Source: DUPQ01 sp964563155 (GTDB lineage: Bacteria; Bacillota; Clostridia; DUPQ01). From it: 64,000 bases of DNA. Position 1 is the first letter of the stretch; every line of letters begins with the position of its first letter. Below, piece by piece: positions 44,240 through 53,079 of this stretch. A program made the translations under genes and the position numbers. Location: positions 1 through 64,000 of the forward strand of contig CAZLVL010000012.1 of assembly GCA_964563155.1 (NCBI GenBank), read 5' to 3'. The notes under the pieces are model-generated. The model did not search any database and was not told the DNA's origin. It saw only the letters and a list, made by a program, of their open reading frames with translations.

Positions 44240-46927
44240 TTACTTAACAGCTACTTCTGCGGTCCATGCGCCATCGGTTGATACGAAACGAACTACGCCA
44301 GCTTTTGTAGCAGCAACATCAACTTTTGTTGCTGTTTCATTAGCTAGGACAACTTCTGGGATTGAAGCATAGAATTTACCAGCAGGTGGTGCAATAGCTA
44401 CGCCGTATTGATCCTTAGCAGAAAGTGTAACTGTTTTTGGAGCAGCTTTATCGTCAAATTTCAATGCGATTGAAGCAACAGCAGGAGCTGCAGCTTTAAG
44501 AACTATTGTCTTAGAAGCAACTTCTACACCAGTAGCACTCCAAGCTTTGATAGTAACATCAGCGTCTTTATCTCCAATATCATTTGTGCGTACAAACTTG
44601 AATCCAGCTATATCAGCCTTATCATTGGAAACAGTATAGGTTAAGCCGTTATACAAAGCAACACCATCATAGTTTACTAAAGCAACGGTTGTTCCATTAG
44701 CAGTCTTTCCAATTATATCAAGTGCTAAATCATGTCCAGCTTCTCTTCCAGCACTCTTACCATACATTTCATCAGCTACCTTGAACTCATATGATACTAT
44801 GTCTTTTGCTTCTACTACTGTTAAAGCAAAGTCATATCTGTATTCAACATAAGCGTTTGTGTTTGTAGCTAGAGGATCTTCGTTAGCATAAACCATTACA
44901 AATTGGTCTGTGCCCTTCTTATGACCTTTGATTTGGAAGACGTCAGGAGTATCATCAACTAATGCAACTGTAGCATCTGTATCAGTTCCAGCTTTTCCAA
45001 ATGGAACTTTTTCATCTAATCTAAATAGATAGAATTTATAAGCTCCACCAGCAGGATCAATCTTATTGCCATATTGGTCATTTAGAATTGTTTTGGTCAT
45101 GTCTAATTCAATTGTCACACCTTCAAGTACAGCTTCTGTACCTAAGCCAACTGCTGCAATTGAAGCAATAGCTTTTTTAGCTAGAACTGTAACTGAAACA
45201 GTGGTATTAAGTCCCTTGTCAGTTGTGAAATATAAATCAGCAGCACCATTCTTGTCAAATGTAAGTGCTATTTCGTTTTTAGCAAAGGTTTTTGCAGTGA
45301 TATTAACACCAGCTACTGAAACAGCTGTTATAGCCCATGTTCCATCAGCGGTAACATCAATTGCTTCACCATATTGATCTGTTCCAACAACTTTAAACTT
45401 AGCAGCTTCGCCTTCATAGATAGCTTCAGGAGCTTCAATTTCGAATGAAGCAAGTGTAGCTACAGCATAAACTGTTTCAGCATAAACGTCTGATACAGAA
45501 CCAGAGGCCATAACGATAGCTCTAACTGTAAATGTGCCAGCTTTAAGGTTCTTAAGTGTTAGTTTGCCATCAGCAACAGCATCAACTTCAGCACCTGTCA
45601 TAACGATGTTATATTTAGCAGCATCAATTGTTGTTAGATTTAAGGTTTGTCCATATTGGTCTTTTGCTTTAAATGCAATGGTATTGTCAGCTGTTCCAGC
45701 TGTAAGTCTACCAATGTCTTTAGATTGTTTTCCTTGAGCAATTGGTCCAACAAATTCTATTGTAGCTAAGAATTGGTCATCAACGATTGTCAAAGTTTCA
45801 TTTAATGTGAAATTCTTTGCAGCATAGTAAGCGAATACTGATACTGTTGTACCTGCAGCAGGAAGAGTTGCGGGTAATGTTAATTTTCCAGTTGTATCAG
45901 CAAATGTTACTGGTGCAATGGAAGATCCACCAACAACACCACTAACGTTCATTTTTTCACCATATTGGTTTAAAAGATGAATATTAAGATCTTGTTCGCC
46001 AGCTTTTTTATAAAGCATTGTTCCAGCAGCCATTACTAATTCTGTAGCTGTTTCGTCTGCAGCAACTGTAAAGTCAGCGGTATCGTCACCAACTGTCACT
46101 GTGTAATCACCTTTTGTTAGGTTTACAGATCTTGTTAGTGTAGCTACCTTCTTATCAGTGCTCCATGTAACTGTAGCAGCTTGGCCAACAGCACCTTTTC
46201 TTAATCTAATTAATACTAGAGCGGTGTCTTGAGCTTCAGCAAAGGTAACAGTAACTTTCTTAGCACCTGTAACTTTGGCTGTAAAAGCTGCAACTTCAGC
46301 TTCTTCTTTAACGCCAGCTTCAACAGCTTTTTCAGCGTCTAGAACGCCATCTTCGATTAGAGCATCAACTAAAACGTCACCGTCTTTAGTTTCAAGTACA
46401 AGAGCTTCTACTAAAGTAGCTGCAAAATTATCATTTGTTGGATCTTCAAATACTGTAAGTCCAATAGTTTCTGCAAAATCTTCAACGTCTTCCCACTCAA
46501 AATCTTCCCCTTGTTCGTAACCTAATACTGCTAGCATAACTTTTACTAGCTCTAGGCCTGTAAGGTCTTGCTGAGGTCTAAATGTTCCGTCTCCATAGCC
46601 AATCCATCCTAATTCAGGATTTGCAAATGCATATGCAAGATATGGAGTCCAGAAGTTATCACCAGCATCATCAAAGTTATCTTCTCCTTCGAAATCACCA
46701 GCTTCTTCTTCAAGACCTCTAGCTCTAAGAGTAATCATTAGTCCTTGAGCTCTAGTTGTACGTTTTGCTAAATATTCAGCTGTAACGCCATCATCACTAT
46801 CGCCTTTTAATAGACCAAGAATCTCTGCGGCGGCAGCTGGTGTAACATCAGCAGCTGTAGGTATCACGAATATTGATAACAGCATTGCTAAGGCTAGTAC
46901 CAGTGCCAATAGTTTTCTTGTTTTCAT
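44240..46927 (-). CDS. Large SLH protein B, probable main S-layer protein
   Basis: The protein has 895 residues with signal peptide (1-26), SLH region to about 200 (YLAKRTTRAQGLMITLRARG; IGYGDGTFRPQQDLTGLELV) and five modules marked NQYGEKM, DQYGQTL, DQYGEAI, DQYGNKI and DQYGVAI. It is acidic and rich in Ala, Thr and Val, uses a narrow set of codons (GCT, GCA, GTT, ACT), and has AAGGAGG and a 5' hairpin, all signs of very high expression. It ends with RFVSTDGAWTAEVAVK. I think it is the bulk S-layer subunit. Confidence 0.87.
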   Translation of the reverse strand: MKTRKLLALVLALAMLLSIFVIPTAADVTPAAAAEILGLLKGDSDDGVTAEYLAKRTTRAQGLMITLRARGLEEEAGDFEGEDNFDDAGDNFWTPYLAYAFANPELGWIGYGDGTFRPQQDLTGLELVKVMLAVLGYEQGEDFEWEDVEDFAETIGLTVFEDPTNDNFAATLVEALVLETKDGDVLVDALIEDGVLDAEKAVEAGVKEEAEVAAFTAKVTGAKKVTVTFAEAQDTALVLIRLRKGAVGQAATVTWSTDKKVATLTRSVNLTKGDYTVTVGDDTADFTVAADETATELVMAAGTMLYKKAGEQDLNIHLLNQYGEKMNVSGVVGGSSIAPVTFADTTGKLTLPATLPAAGTTVSVFAYYAAKNFTLNETLTIVDDQFLATIEFVGPIAQGKQSKDIGRLTAGTADNTIAFKAKDQYGQTLNLTTIDAAKYNIVMTGAEVDAVADGKLTLKNLKAGTFTVRAIVMASGSVSDVYAETVYAVATLASFEIEAPEAIYEGEAAKFKVVGTDQYGEAIDVTADGTWAITAVSVAGVNITAKTFAKNEIALTFDKNGAADLYFTTDKGLNTTVSVTVLAKKAIASIAAVGLGTEAVLEGVTIELDMTKTILNDQYGNKIDPAGGAYKFYLFRLDEKVPFGKAGTDTDATVALVDDTPDVFQIKGHKKGTDQFVMVYANEDPLATNTNAYVEYRYDFALTVVEAKDIVSYEFKVADEMYGKSAGREAGHDLALDIIGKTANGTTVALVNYDGVALYNGLTYTVSNDKADIAGFKFVRTNDIGDKDADVTIKAWSATGVEVASKTIVLKAAAPAVASIALKFDDKAAPKTVTLSAKDQYGVAIAPPAGKFYASIPEVVLANETATKVDVAATKAGVVRFVSTDGAWTAEVAVK

Positions 46928-46951
46928 AGCTTTTCCTCCTTAATAATTTGC

Positions 46952-46964
46952 GGCACAAAGTGCC
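46952..46964 (-). promoter_or_regulatory. 5' leader hairpin of S-layer gene B
   Basis: GGCAC and GTGCC pair around a three-base loop, about 12 bases upstream of AAGGAGGAAAAGCT-ATG. A stem at this place often protects abundant mRNAs; no T-run follows on the minus strand. Confidence 0.5.
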
Positions 46965-47050
46965 TTTTTAACTAGATTTAATATATCACAGTTAATGCTG
47001 GCTAAATTAGGTATTACATAACTGTTATTTGACTGTTACAGGATTGTAAT

Positions 47051-47072
47051 AAAAGAAGCCCCGTAGGGCTTC
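47051..47072 (-). terminator. Terminator after S-layer gene A
   Basis: GAAGCCC and GGGCTTC form a perfect 7-bp stem around four bases, followed by TTTTAT on the minus strand, 59 bases after the stop at 47131. Confidence 0.85.
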
Positions 47073-47130
47073 CTCTAAATTTTATTTTCTTATTAACTAA
47101 GTGAAAATATGGTTTTAATATAGAAATCAA

Positions 47131-50121
47131 CTAATTTATAGCCTTTTCCACACCATAGCCACCAGAGGATACAAAGCGCACAATTCCTGGTCTAATCACA
47201 GTTATTTCAGTTTCTGAAACGTTCTTAAATGGTCCAGTAATTAGAATGTCAGCAACGTTTGCAGAATAGAAATCTCCCTTAACATCACTAGCAACACCAT
47301 ATTGGTCTTTACCTAGCACCTTGACTTTTGCTGATACTCCACCTGCCGCAGGTGTGTACTCAATAACTAAGGTATTTAAGTTTACTTGAGGTGTAGCGCC
47401 ACGAGATTCCACAGTTTCCAAAGTTGTCAGTATTAGACCTGTATTAGAAACCAATTGCAGTTTTGTTGTTGCTGTGGAGCTTGTGTTTGCTAAAGCTTTG
47501 GCTTTTAGAACTATTCTACCACCAATTATTTCTTTTTCGAAATTAGTTGTATTTGTAACTTTAAGTTCAGACACACCTGAAGGAAGTCCTTCATTGTTAT
47601 ACTTCAACTGAACTGTTGCTCCTGTGGAAGACCTTCCGGTAATATTAACTTTCTTCCAGTAATCTGCACCACCACCAGCATACATTAGGCCTATGCTTTC
47701 GATTTGGTACGAAGAAACTCCATCTTCACCTAACACGTTTACAGACTTGTCTAAAGATGCAATTTCTGTAGCTCCTAGAAGAAGTTTAAATGTAAGTGTG
47801 TAATTTCCATCAGCATTTGGAGCGGTAATTGTTTTACCATTGATATCTAAATCAACATCCACATTCCAGCCATTGCTGCCTTTAATATTAATCTTGTATC
47901 CTGGATATTCTGCCAAATCAACTACTCTTCCATATTGGTCAGAGATTGAAAAATTGTCAAAAGTAAGATCTGCAGAAGCTTCTTTTTGGAATGCTGAAGC
48001 AATATTGACATTATTTATTTGAATAGGCTTTGGAGCTTCCATAACCTGAACAGTTAAAGTACCTTGTACAATATTATTAAAAGAGAAAGTCAAAGTTGTA
48101 ACACCAGCAGTATTTCCTCTAATCATTATTGTCTTTGATAAAGCATCATATTTAATATTGCTTCCTTCACTTGCTTGACCTGGAATAACAACACCACCAT
48201 GTGTTGATTGTGTCCAAAGCTTATCTAAACTACCAACTATATCTGATAAAGGAACAGCTTTTCCGTACTGGTCTTGAGCAGTCATAACAAGAGACGCCCA
48301 TTGACCTGCATATAACTCTCCAGAAATTCCTTGAATATTCAAAGTACTAATTGTTGCAGGAGACTCTACGGTTAGAGTATATCTTACAGATCCCATGTTA
48401 GGATTTAGTGGAGACATAACTGTTAGGGTAACAGTACCCTCTTTATTCCCAATTGCTCCATTACTAAAGTAAAGTTTGCCATCAATAACTGAAATATTAG
48501 CAGGATTTACTATAGCAGTATCAGTTGAAGTTATGAATAGAGGTATTGAACCATCTACAACATTAGAAATATCAAGATTTCCACTTCTTAGTTTGTATGG
48601 ATTTCCGTATTGATCTGTCACATTTACAGACAAAGTATGACCAAAGGTACCCTTTAGAATTCTAGTTTGTTTGTCTGCTATTGTTAATTCATCAAAGACA
48701 AAGGATGAGATCTTTGGAGCAGTTGCAACTGTAACAAACTTGGACACAGCTATTGCAGTAGCATTATCCACCACAAAGATATTAATTGTATCACCAACTT
48801 TTAAACTGTTAACTCCACTTAAAGTAACAGAGTCTATAGTTCTTGTAAATACAAAAGTAGCATCTGGCTTTTGAGGGCTAAGAGCACTAAAGGTTAAATT
48901 CAAGGTACTAGGATTCATAGCAAGTCCATATTGGTTGTAGAACTTAATACCCAAATCTTGAGCTCCAGCTTGAGGATATACGGTTTCTGCTTGGAAAACA
49001 ATTTCAGCAAGTTTTTCAGCTTCAAAATCAAATTCTTTTGTGGAAGTTGAAATAGAAATAGAATATTTTCCTACTGGGTAATTAATAGCTCTTGTTATTC
49101 TCAAGGTTCTTCTGTCAGTAGACCAAGTTTGAGTTAAGCCTTGTAAAATTGCAGCACCAAATTTGGTCGTAACAGCAGTATTGGTAGGAACAGGCATGTT
49201 GAATACAACAGTGATTTCCTTGGTTCCTGATGCAAAAGCTTCAGTTATGAGTAAGGTTCTAGTTACAGTAACCTTAGAGGTTATGTCACCATATCCTGCA
49301 ACTGTTCCTTTAACGTTGTAGGAACCTTCTTTACTAGCATCAAAGGTACCCCATTTAACAGTTACATCAGCTGTGCTTCCATCAGAGTAGGTTACATTTA
49401 CCTTAGCTGGTAGTGGACTATTGCCATTTAAGCCAATGGTATATGTTGCTTCGTAGCCAGTAACACTTGTTACAGTTATGAAGCCTGCTTGGGCAGCATC
49501 AGTAGCTGAAACTATTTCATCTTCAACCAATTGATTGATTAGAGCTTTTCCTTCTGTGGTATTAGCATTTAGAGCTTCTACCATAGCAATAGCAGCTTCA
49601 TTATTATTAATTAGTTTTTTACCTTTTAACTTTTTTAAACCAACAGATTCAGCAAATGTAAAGGTATCAGCCCATGTAAAGTCTACGTCTTGTTTATAGC
49701 CTAGCACTTCTAAAAGCACTTTATAGAAGGCTTGGGCTTCCATTTCTTGATTAGGTTTGAATGTGCCATCGGGGTAGCCTACAAAACCAGCATCAGGATG
49801 ATTCTTAAGGTATGCTAGCATATTCTGCCAGTATACAGTAGCATCTGAAGCGTCTGAAAAGGTGTTTGAGCTCTTGTATGCATCAGCATCTTCTTCCAAA
49901 CCGGTAAAGCGCAGAAGCAACCTAGCAGCTGTTTTCCTATCAGGTCTTTTGGCAAGATACGTTTGAGTAAGTCCTTCTGCAGAATCTCCCCTAAACAGAT
50001 TCATGGCTTCAAGTTTTTCAGCATCTGTTAGTTCAGCTGCCATGGATGGTAAAACGGCAAACAAAGAAACTAGCATTGATAATGCCAAAACTAAAGCCAA
50101 CATTTTTTTAGTTCTTTTCAT
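47131..50121 (-). CDS. Large SLH surface protein A
   Basis: The protein has 996 residues: signal peptide (1-28), SLH region to about 205 (YLAKRPDRKTAARLLLRFTG; VGYPDGTFKPNQEMEAQAFY), an extra immunoglobulin-like module with PAKVNVTYSDGSTADVTVKW (Big_4-like, about 235-285), then five modules marked NQYGLAM, DQYGNPY, DQYGKAV, DQYGRVV and DQYGVAS. It ends in VRFVSSGGYGVEKAIN, as in protein B. GGAGGAAAG precedes the ATG. Tandem duplication of one ancestral gene explains A, B and C. Confidence 0.86.
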   Translation of the reverse strand: MKRTKKMLALVLALSMLVSLFAVLPSMAAELTDAEKLEAMNLFRGDSAEGLTQTYLAKRPDRKTAARLLLRFTGLEEDADAYKSSNTFSDASDATVYWQNMLAYLKNHPDAGFVGYPDGTFKPNQEMEAQAFYKVLLEVLGYKQDVDFTWADTFTFAESVGLKKLKGKKLINNNEAAIAMVEALNANTTEGKALINQLVEDEIVSATDAAQAGFITVTSVTGYEATYTIGLNGNSPLPAKVNVTYSDGSTADVTVKWGTFDASKEGSYNVKGTVAGYGDITSKVTVTRTLLITEAFASGTKEITVVFNMPVPTNTAVTTKFGAAILQGLTQTWSTDRRTLRITRAINYPVGKYSISISTSTKEFDFEAEKLAEIVFQAETVYPQAGAQDLGIKFYNQYGLAMNPSTLNLTFSALSPQKPDATFVFTRTIDSVTLSGVNSLKVGDTINIFVVDNATAIAVSKFVTVATAPKISSFVFDELTIADKQTRILKGTFGHTLSVNVTDQYGNPYKLRSGNLDISNVVDGSIPLFITSTDTAIVNPANISVIDGKLYFSNGAIGNKEGTVTLTVMSPLNPNMGSVRYTLTVESPATISTLNIQGISGELYAGQWASLVMTAQDQYGKAVPLSDIVGSLDKLWTQSTHGGVVIPGQASEGSNIKYDALSKTIMIRGNTAGVTTLTFSFNNIVQGTLTVQVMEAPKPIQINNVNIASAFQKEASADLTFDNFSISDQYGRVVDLAEYPGYKINIKGSNGWNVDVDLDINGKTITAPNADGNYTLTFKLLLGATEIASLDKSVNVLGEDGVSSYQIESIGLMYAGGGADYWKKVNITGRSSTGATVQLKYNNEGLPSGVSELKVTNTTNFEKEIIGGRIVLKAKALANTSSTATTKLQLVSNTGLILTTLETVESRGATPQVNLNTLVIEYTPAAGGVSAKVKVLGKDQYGVASDVKGDFYSANVADILITGPFKNVSETEITVIRPGIVRFVSSGGYGVEKAIN

Positions 50122-50266
50122 TTAATCTTTCCTCCTTATTAGTTAAGATTTCTCTTTTGTGCAAAACATCTTAGTGTTAGACGAACAACCCATGTGAAGG
50201 GTTCCATCTATTTAAAATTAAGGTGTTAACAAAATTATAATTTATTAAAGCGCTAAAGTAAACAAC

Positions 50267-51661
50267 TTAGACTTTTTTAATAGGAAAGGGAATTTTTGAG
50301 TCTAAGTCTGATATATCTTGGTCTAAGGCCAGTATTTGGGCATAGGCAAACATCATAGTAAAGTAATAGCCTGCAGTAACAGAAAAAAGAACATGGCCTG
50401 CAATTACCATATAGCCTACACATAAACCAAGAGAAGTGGCCACCATAAGCATTTCAAAGCTAAACTTCTTAAAAAGATTAATTATAGTTTTTATACCTAC
50501 AGCCAAATAAATCCATAGCATAAAGACAAAACCAAAAAGTCCATAGTAGACTAATACCTCCGGTATATCCATTTCTATAATTCCTTCTTGGCTTCCTCTT
50601 CCAATACCAAAGACCCAGGCCAAAGGACCTGCATTTTTAAATTCTACAAAAGCTTCTTTTAGTTTTGCCTGCCTTCCACTTAATATAGCTGTGGAAATTC
50701 CTTCTTTTTGTGCAATCCTATCGGTTGTACTTAAAGATTCAGCAATTTTGCTTAAAAAACTAGGATCTTTTGAAGGGTCAAGAGAGCCAAGTTTAAGAAT
50801 GATATTTTTAAAAAGAGCTTCAGAACCAATAATAATTCCACTTAATACTATAGCCACGACTATAATTGCTAAGACCCTTAAAAGGTAGGCAGAATTTTTC
50901 TCTTTGATTAGTATGAATAAAGAATAAAGGATTAAAACCCCTGCAGTTATAAATAAAGATAAAAAGCTGGTTTTAGTTCCAATTAAAGCATTAGTAACAA
51001 TGGATAAAGAAGCAGCAATGAGTAAAAGATATTGTTCTTTTCTATCTTCTCTTTTTTTATTCATGGCCATCTTTATATAGCCACTTGCAACTACAGGAGG
51101 TAAAAGCATTAAGACTGCTGTTATATCATTACCTGCATAGTAATAGCCCATAGAACCTCTAAGGCCAAATCTATCTGCATAGGTAAAGTTTCCAGTTCCT
51201 GTAATTTGACCAATAACTACATTTAGTCCAATGATAATTAGGGTCCAAGCTAAAAGCCTATTTAATTTTTTTATTAAGGTCTTTTTGTCATAGCCTAAGA
51301 TAGAAAATATTGAGTACCAGCAAAAGAGCATAACAATGTTATAGGCAAATCTTGCTATATACATGGCGTCTTGAATAATGGAAAACTCCATCTTAAGAAG
51401 TATTTCCACTCCCACCGAGGCTACCCCTGCTATACCTATGGGTATAAGGGTAAAAATAGCCTTTTTGTTCTTGCTGGTAAAAAGATAGATAACCAATAAC
51501 GATAAAAAGACCAGCCTTACCACTAGGCTGGGAGATATGGAAATTAATGCACCTTTTTTCTCAAAAAAGGTCTTATAAATCCCAGTTAAAGCATCCAAAA
51601 ATGGATTAACAATAATCATGGTCCAAAAAAGTTTTTCTATAAATTTATTATACTTTTTCAT
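50267..51661 (-). CDS. O-antigen ligase/polymerase-like membrane protein
   Basis: The product is 464 residues from the ATG at 51661 (GGGGAGG upstream; open to 51697). About ten to twelve helices are visible, with a large extracytoplasmic loop near 290-360 (ILKLGSLDPSKDPSFLSKIAES...GRQAKLKEAFVEF) as in Wzy_C/O-antigen ligase proteins. FGIGRGSQEG after the loop is a family-like motif. It probably links or polymerises surface polysaccharide, perhaps the SLH ligand, but no glycosyltransferases adjoin it. Confidence 0.75.
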   Translation of the reverse strand: MKKYNKFIEKLFWTMIIVNPFLDALTGIYKTFFEKKGALISISPSLVVRLVFLSLLVIYLFTSKNKKAIFTLIPIGIAGVASVGVEILLKMEFSIIQDAMYIARFAYNIVMLFCWYSIFSILGYDKKTLIKKLNRLLAWTLIIIGLNVVIGQITGTGNFTYADRFGLRGSMGYYYAGNDITAVLMLLPPVVASGYIKMAMNKKREDRKEQYLLLIAASLSIVTNALIGTKTSFLSLFITAGVLILYSLFILIKEKNSAYLLRVLAIIVVAIVLSGIIIGSEALFKNIILKLGSLDPSKDPSFLSKIAESLSTTDRIAQKEGISTAILSGRQAKLKEAFVEFKNAGPLAWVFGIGRGSQEGIIEMDIPEVLVYYGLFGFVFMLWIYLAVGIKTIINLFKKFSFEMLMVATSLGLCVGYMVIAGHVLFSVTAGYYFTMMFAYAQILALDQDISDLDSKIPFPIKKV

Positions 51662-51723
51662 CTTACCTCCCCAAAAATCACTTTTTGAATATAACATATA
51701 AAGAAATGAGGGTAAAGGGAAAT

Positions 51724-52968
51724 TTACTTACCATTTAACTTCTTAAAAAGCTCCTCTGTAGCTAAAGAAATTTTTGTAACAGAAAAATCTTCACCTTGAG
51801 GATAGGTATAAAGAGTGTCATTTAAGGTGTTTAAATCTACACAATCTCCGTATTTACCCAAGTAGTTATATTCAATATGACAAGAATAGAGGGTCTTTGC
51901 AGGCCACTTTATTTCAAAAGGAAGACCATTAGAAGTCCCAGTTAAGACAAAACCTTCCATATTATGAATTAAGTATCCCTTACCTAAAGGTATAAAGCCT
52001 TTTGAATTAGGCAAAGACCTAATAACTACTTCTCTTTCAAAAGAATACTTACCTTCATCTACTTCAGCCCTAACATTTTTTCTTTGCCACTCATACCAAG
52101 AAGGAACATGAGAAAATTCAGTCTCTCCCTCTAGAGCCTCTAATTGACCATACTTGGTCATCTGCCATTTTTTATTACAGTGCTTACAAAAGATTTTGTC
52201 TTCTTTTGAGGCCATTTTGTATTCAGTCATACAATTGGGACATTGATACAAGACACTGTGAAGACCCTCTGCCCTTTTTTTAAACTTAACCTCCACCTTA
52301 TTATCCAATTGCCACTTAAAATCATCATATGCAAATTCTTTGTCCACTATTTCATTAATCTCATCTAGGGTCATTTTCTTAAGGTCTTCTTTGCTTAAGA
52401 TATATTTCATATGAGCTTGGGTTGGAATACCTCTTTTTCTAAGATTCCAAAAAGGTGAGTTTATATGATGTCCTTTTGTTATTAGGGTTACTACAGGAAC
52501 ATTTAAAAGTTTTATCAATTTGCCTAAAGAATCTGGTAACACAGAATTAGTACCACATAAGGAATATCTGGCCTCTGGATAAAGAGCAATAATCTCTCCA
52601 TCCTTTGCCACCTTAACAAGCTGCTTAACAAGGGTTATATCATTGGCAAATTTCCTCTTACATATGCCACCAACCGCCCTTAGAAGCCACTCAATCTTTA
52701 TAAATCCATCAATAGCAACAACATAGTTGGCTCTTTTAGGGAATATTGCAGCGGTTGCCACCATAAAATCATAAAAGGAGTTGTGATTACACAAAAGAAG
52801 ATATCCACCTTCTAGGTTTTCCATATTCTCTTTTTCTATTTTACTTGGTTGAAGCCATACTGCAGGAAAACTAATAATCCAGGTGACTAATCGTAAATAC
52901 CAGGGTGCATATTTAATTTTTCTAGCAGTATCAAAGCGCTTTACATCCTTTAGCGTTATGTTATCCAA
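51724..52968 (-). CDS. PlsC-type acyltransferase with zinc ribbon
   Basis: The protein has 414 residues with a TTG start at 52968 (GGGGGA upstream). The 1-acylglycerol-3-phosphate acyltransferase domain has LLCNHNSFYDFM near 56-67 (an NHxxxxD variant) and LYPEARYSLCGTN near 138. Beyond about residue 235 is an added part: YQCPNCMTEYKM and FCKHCNKKWQM form a four-Cys zinc ribbon, followed by a beta-rich tail. The acyl acceptor is unknown, and the ribbon makes it unlike housekeeping PlsC. Confidence 0.82.
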   Translation of the reverse strand: MDNITLKDVKRFDTARKIKYAPWYLRLVTWIISFPAVWLQPSKIEKENMENLEGGYLLLCNHNSFYDFMVATAAIFPKRANYVVAIDGFIKIEWLLRAVGGICKRKFANDITLVKQLVKVAKDGEIIALYPEARYSLCGTNSVLPDSLGKLIKLLNVPVVTLITKGHHINSPFWNLRKRGIPTQAHMKYILSKEDLKKMTLDEINEIVDKEFAYDDFKWQLDNKVEVKFKKRAEGLHSVLYQCPNCMTEYKMASKEDKIFCKHCNKKWQMTKYGQLEALEGETEFSHVPSWYEWQRKNVRAEVDEGKYSFEREVVIRSLPNSKGFIPLGKGYLIHNMEGFVLTGTSNGLPFEIKWPAKTLYSCHIEYNYLGKYGDCVDLNTLNDTLYTYPQGEDFSVTKISLATEELFKKLNGK

Positions 52969-53079
52969 ACAACCATCCCCCTATTTCCTTTTTAGACTTA
53001 TGTGTAGATTATATTCTTCTTTAGACCTTTAAACAAGAAACAGATATAAAATGATGAGGGATATATACCTTAAGTCTCT

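Noticed and set aside
46275..46520. Plus-strand ORFs inside the S-layer genes (also near 42921, 45066, 48671)
   Set aside because: They are Ser/Ala-rich antisense shadows of long, well-supported minus-strand genes with signal peptides and SLH domains.
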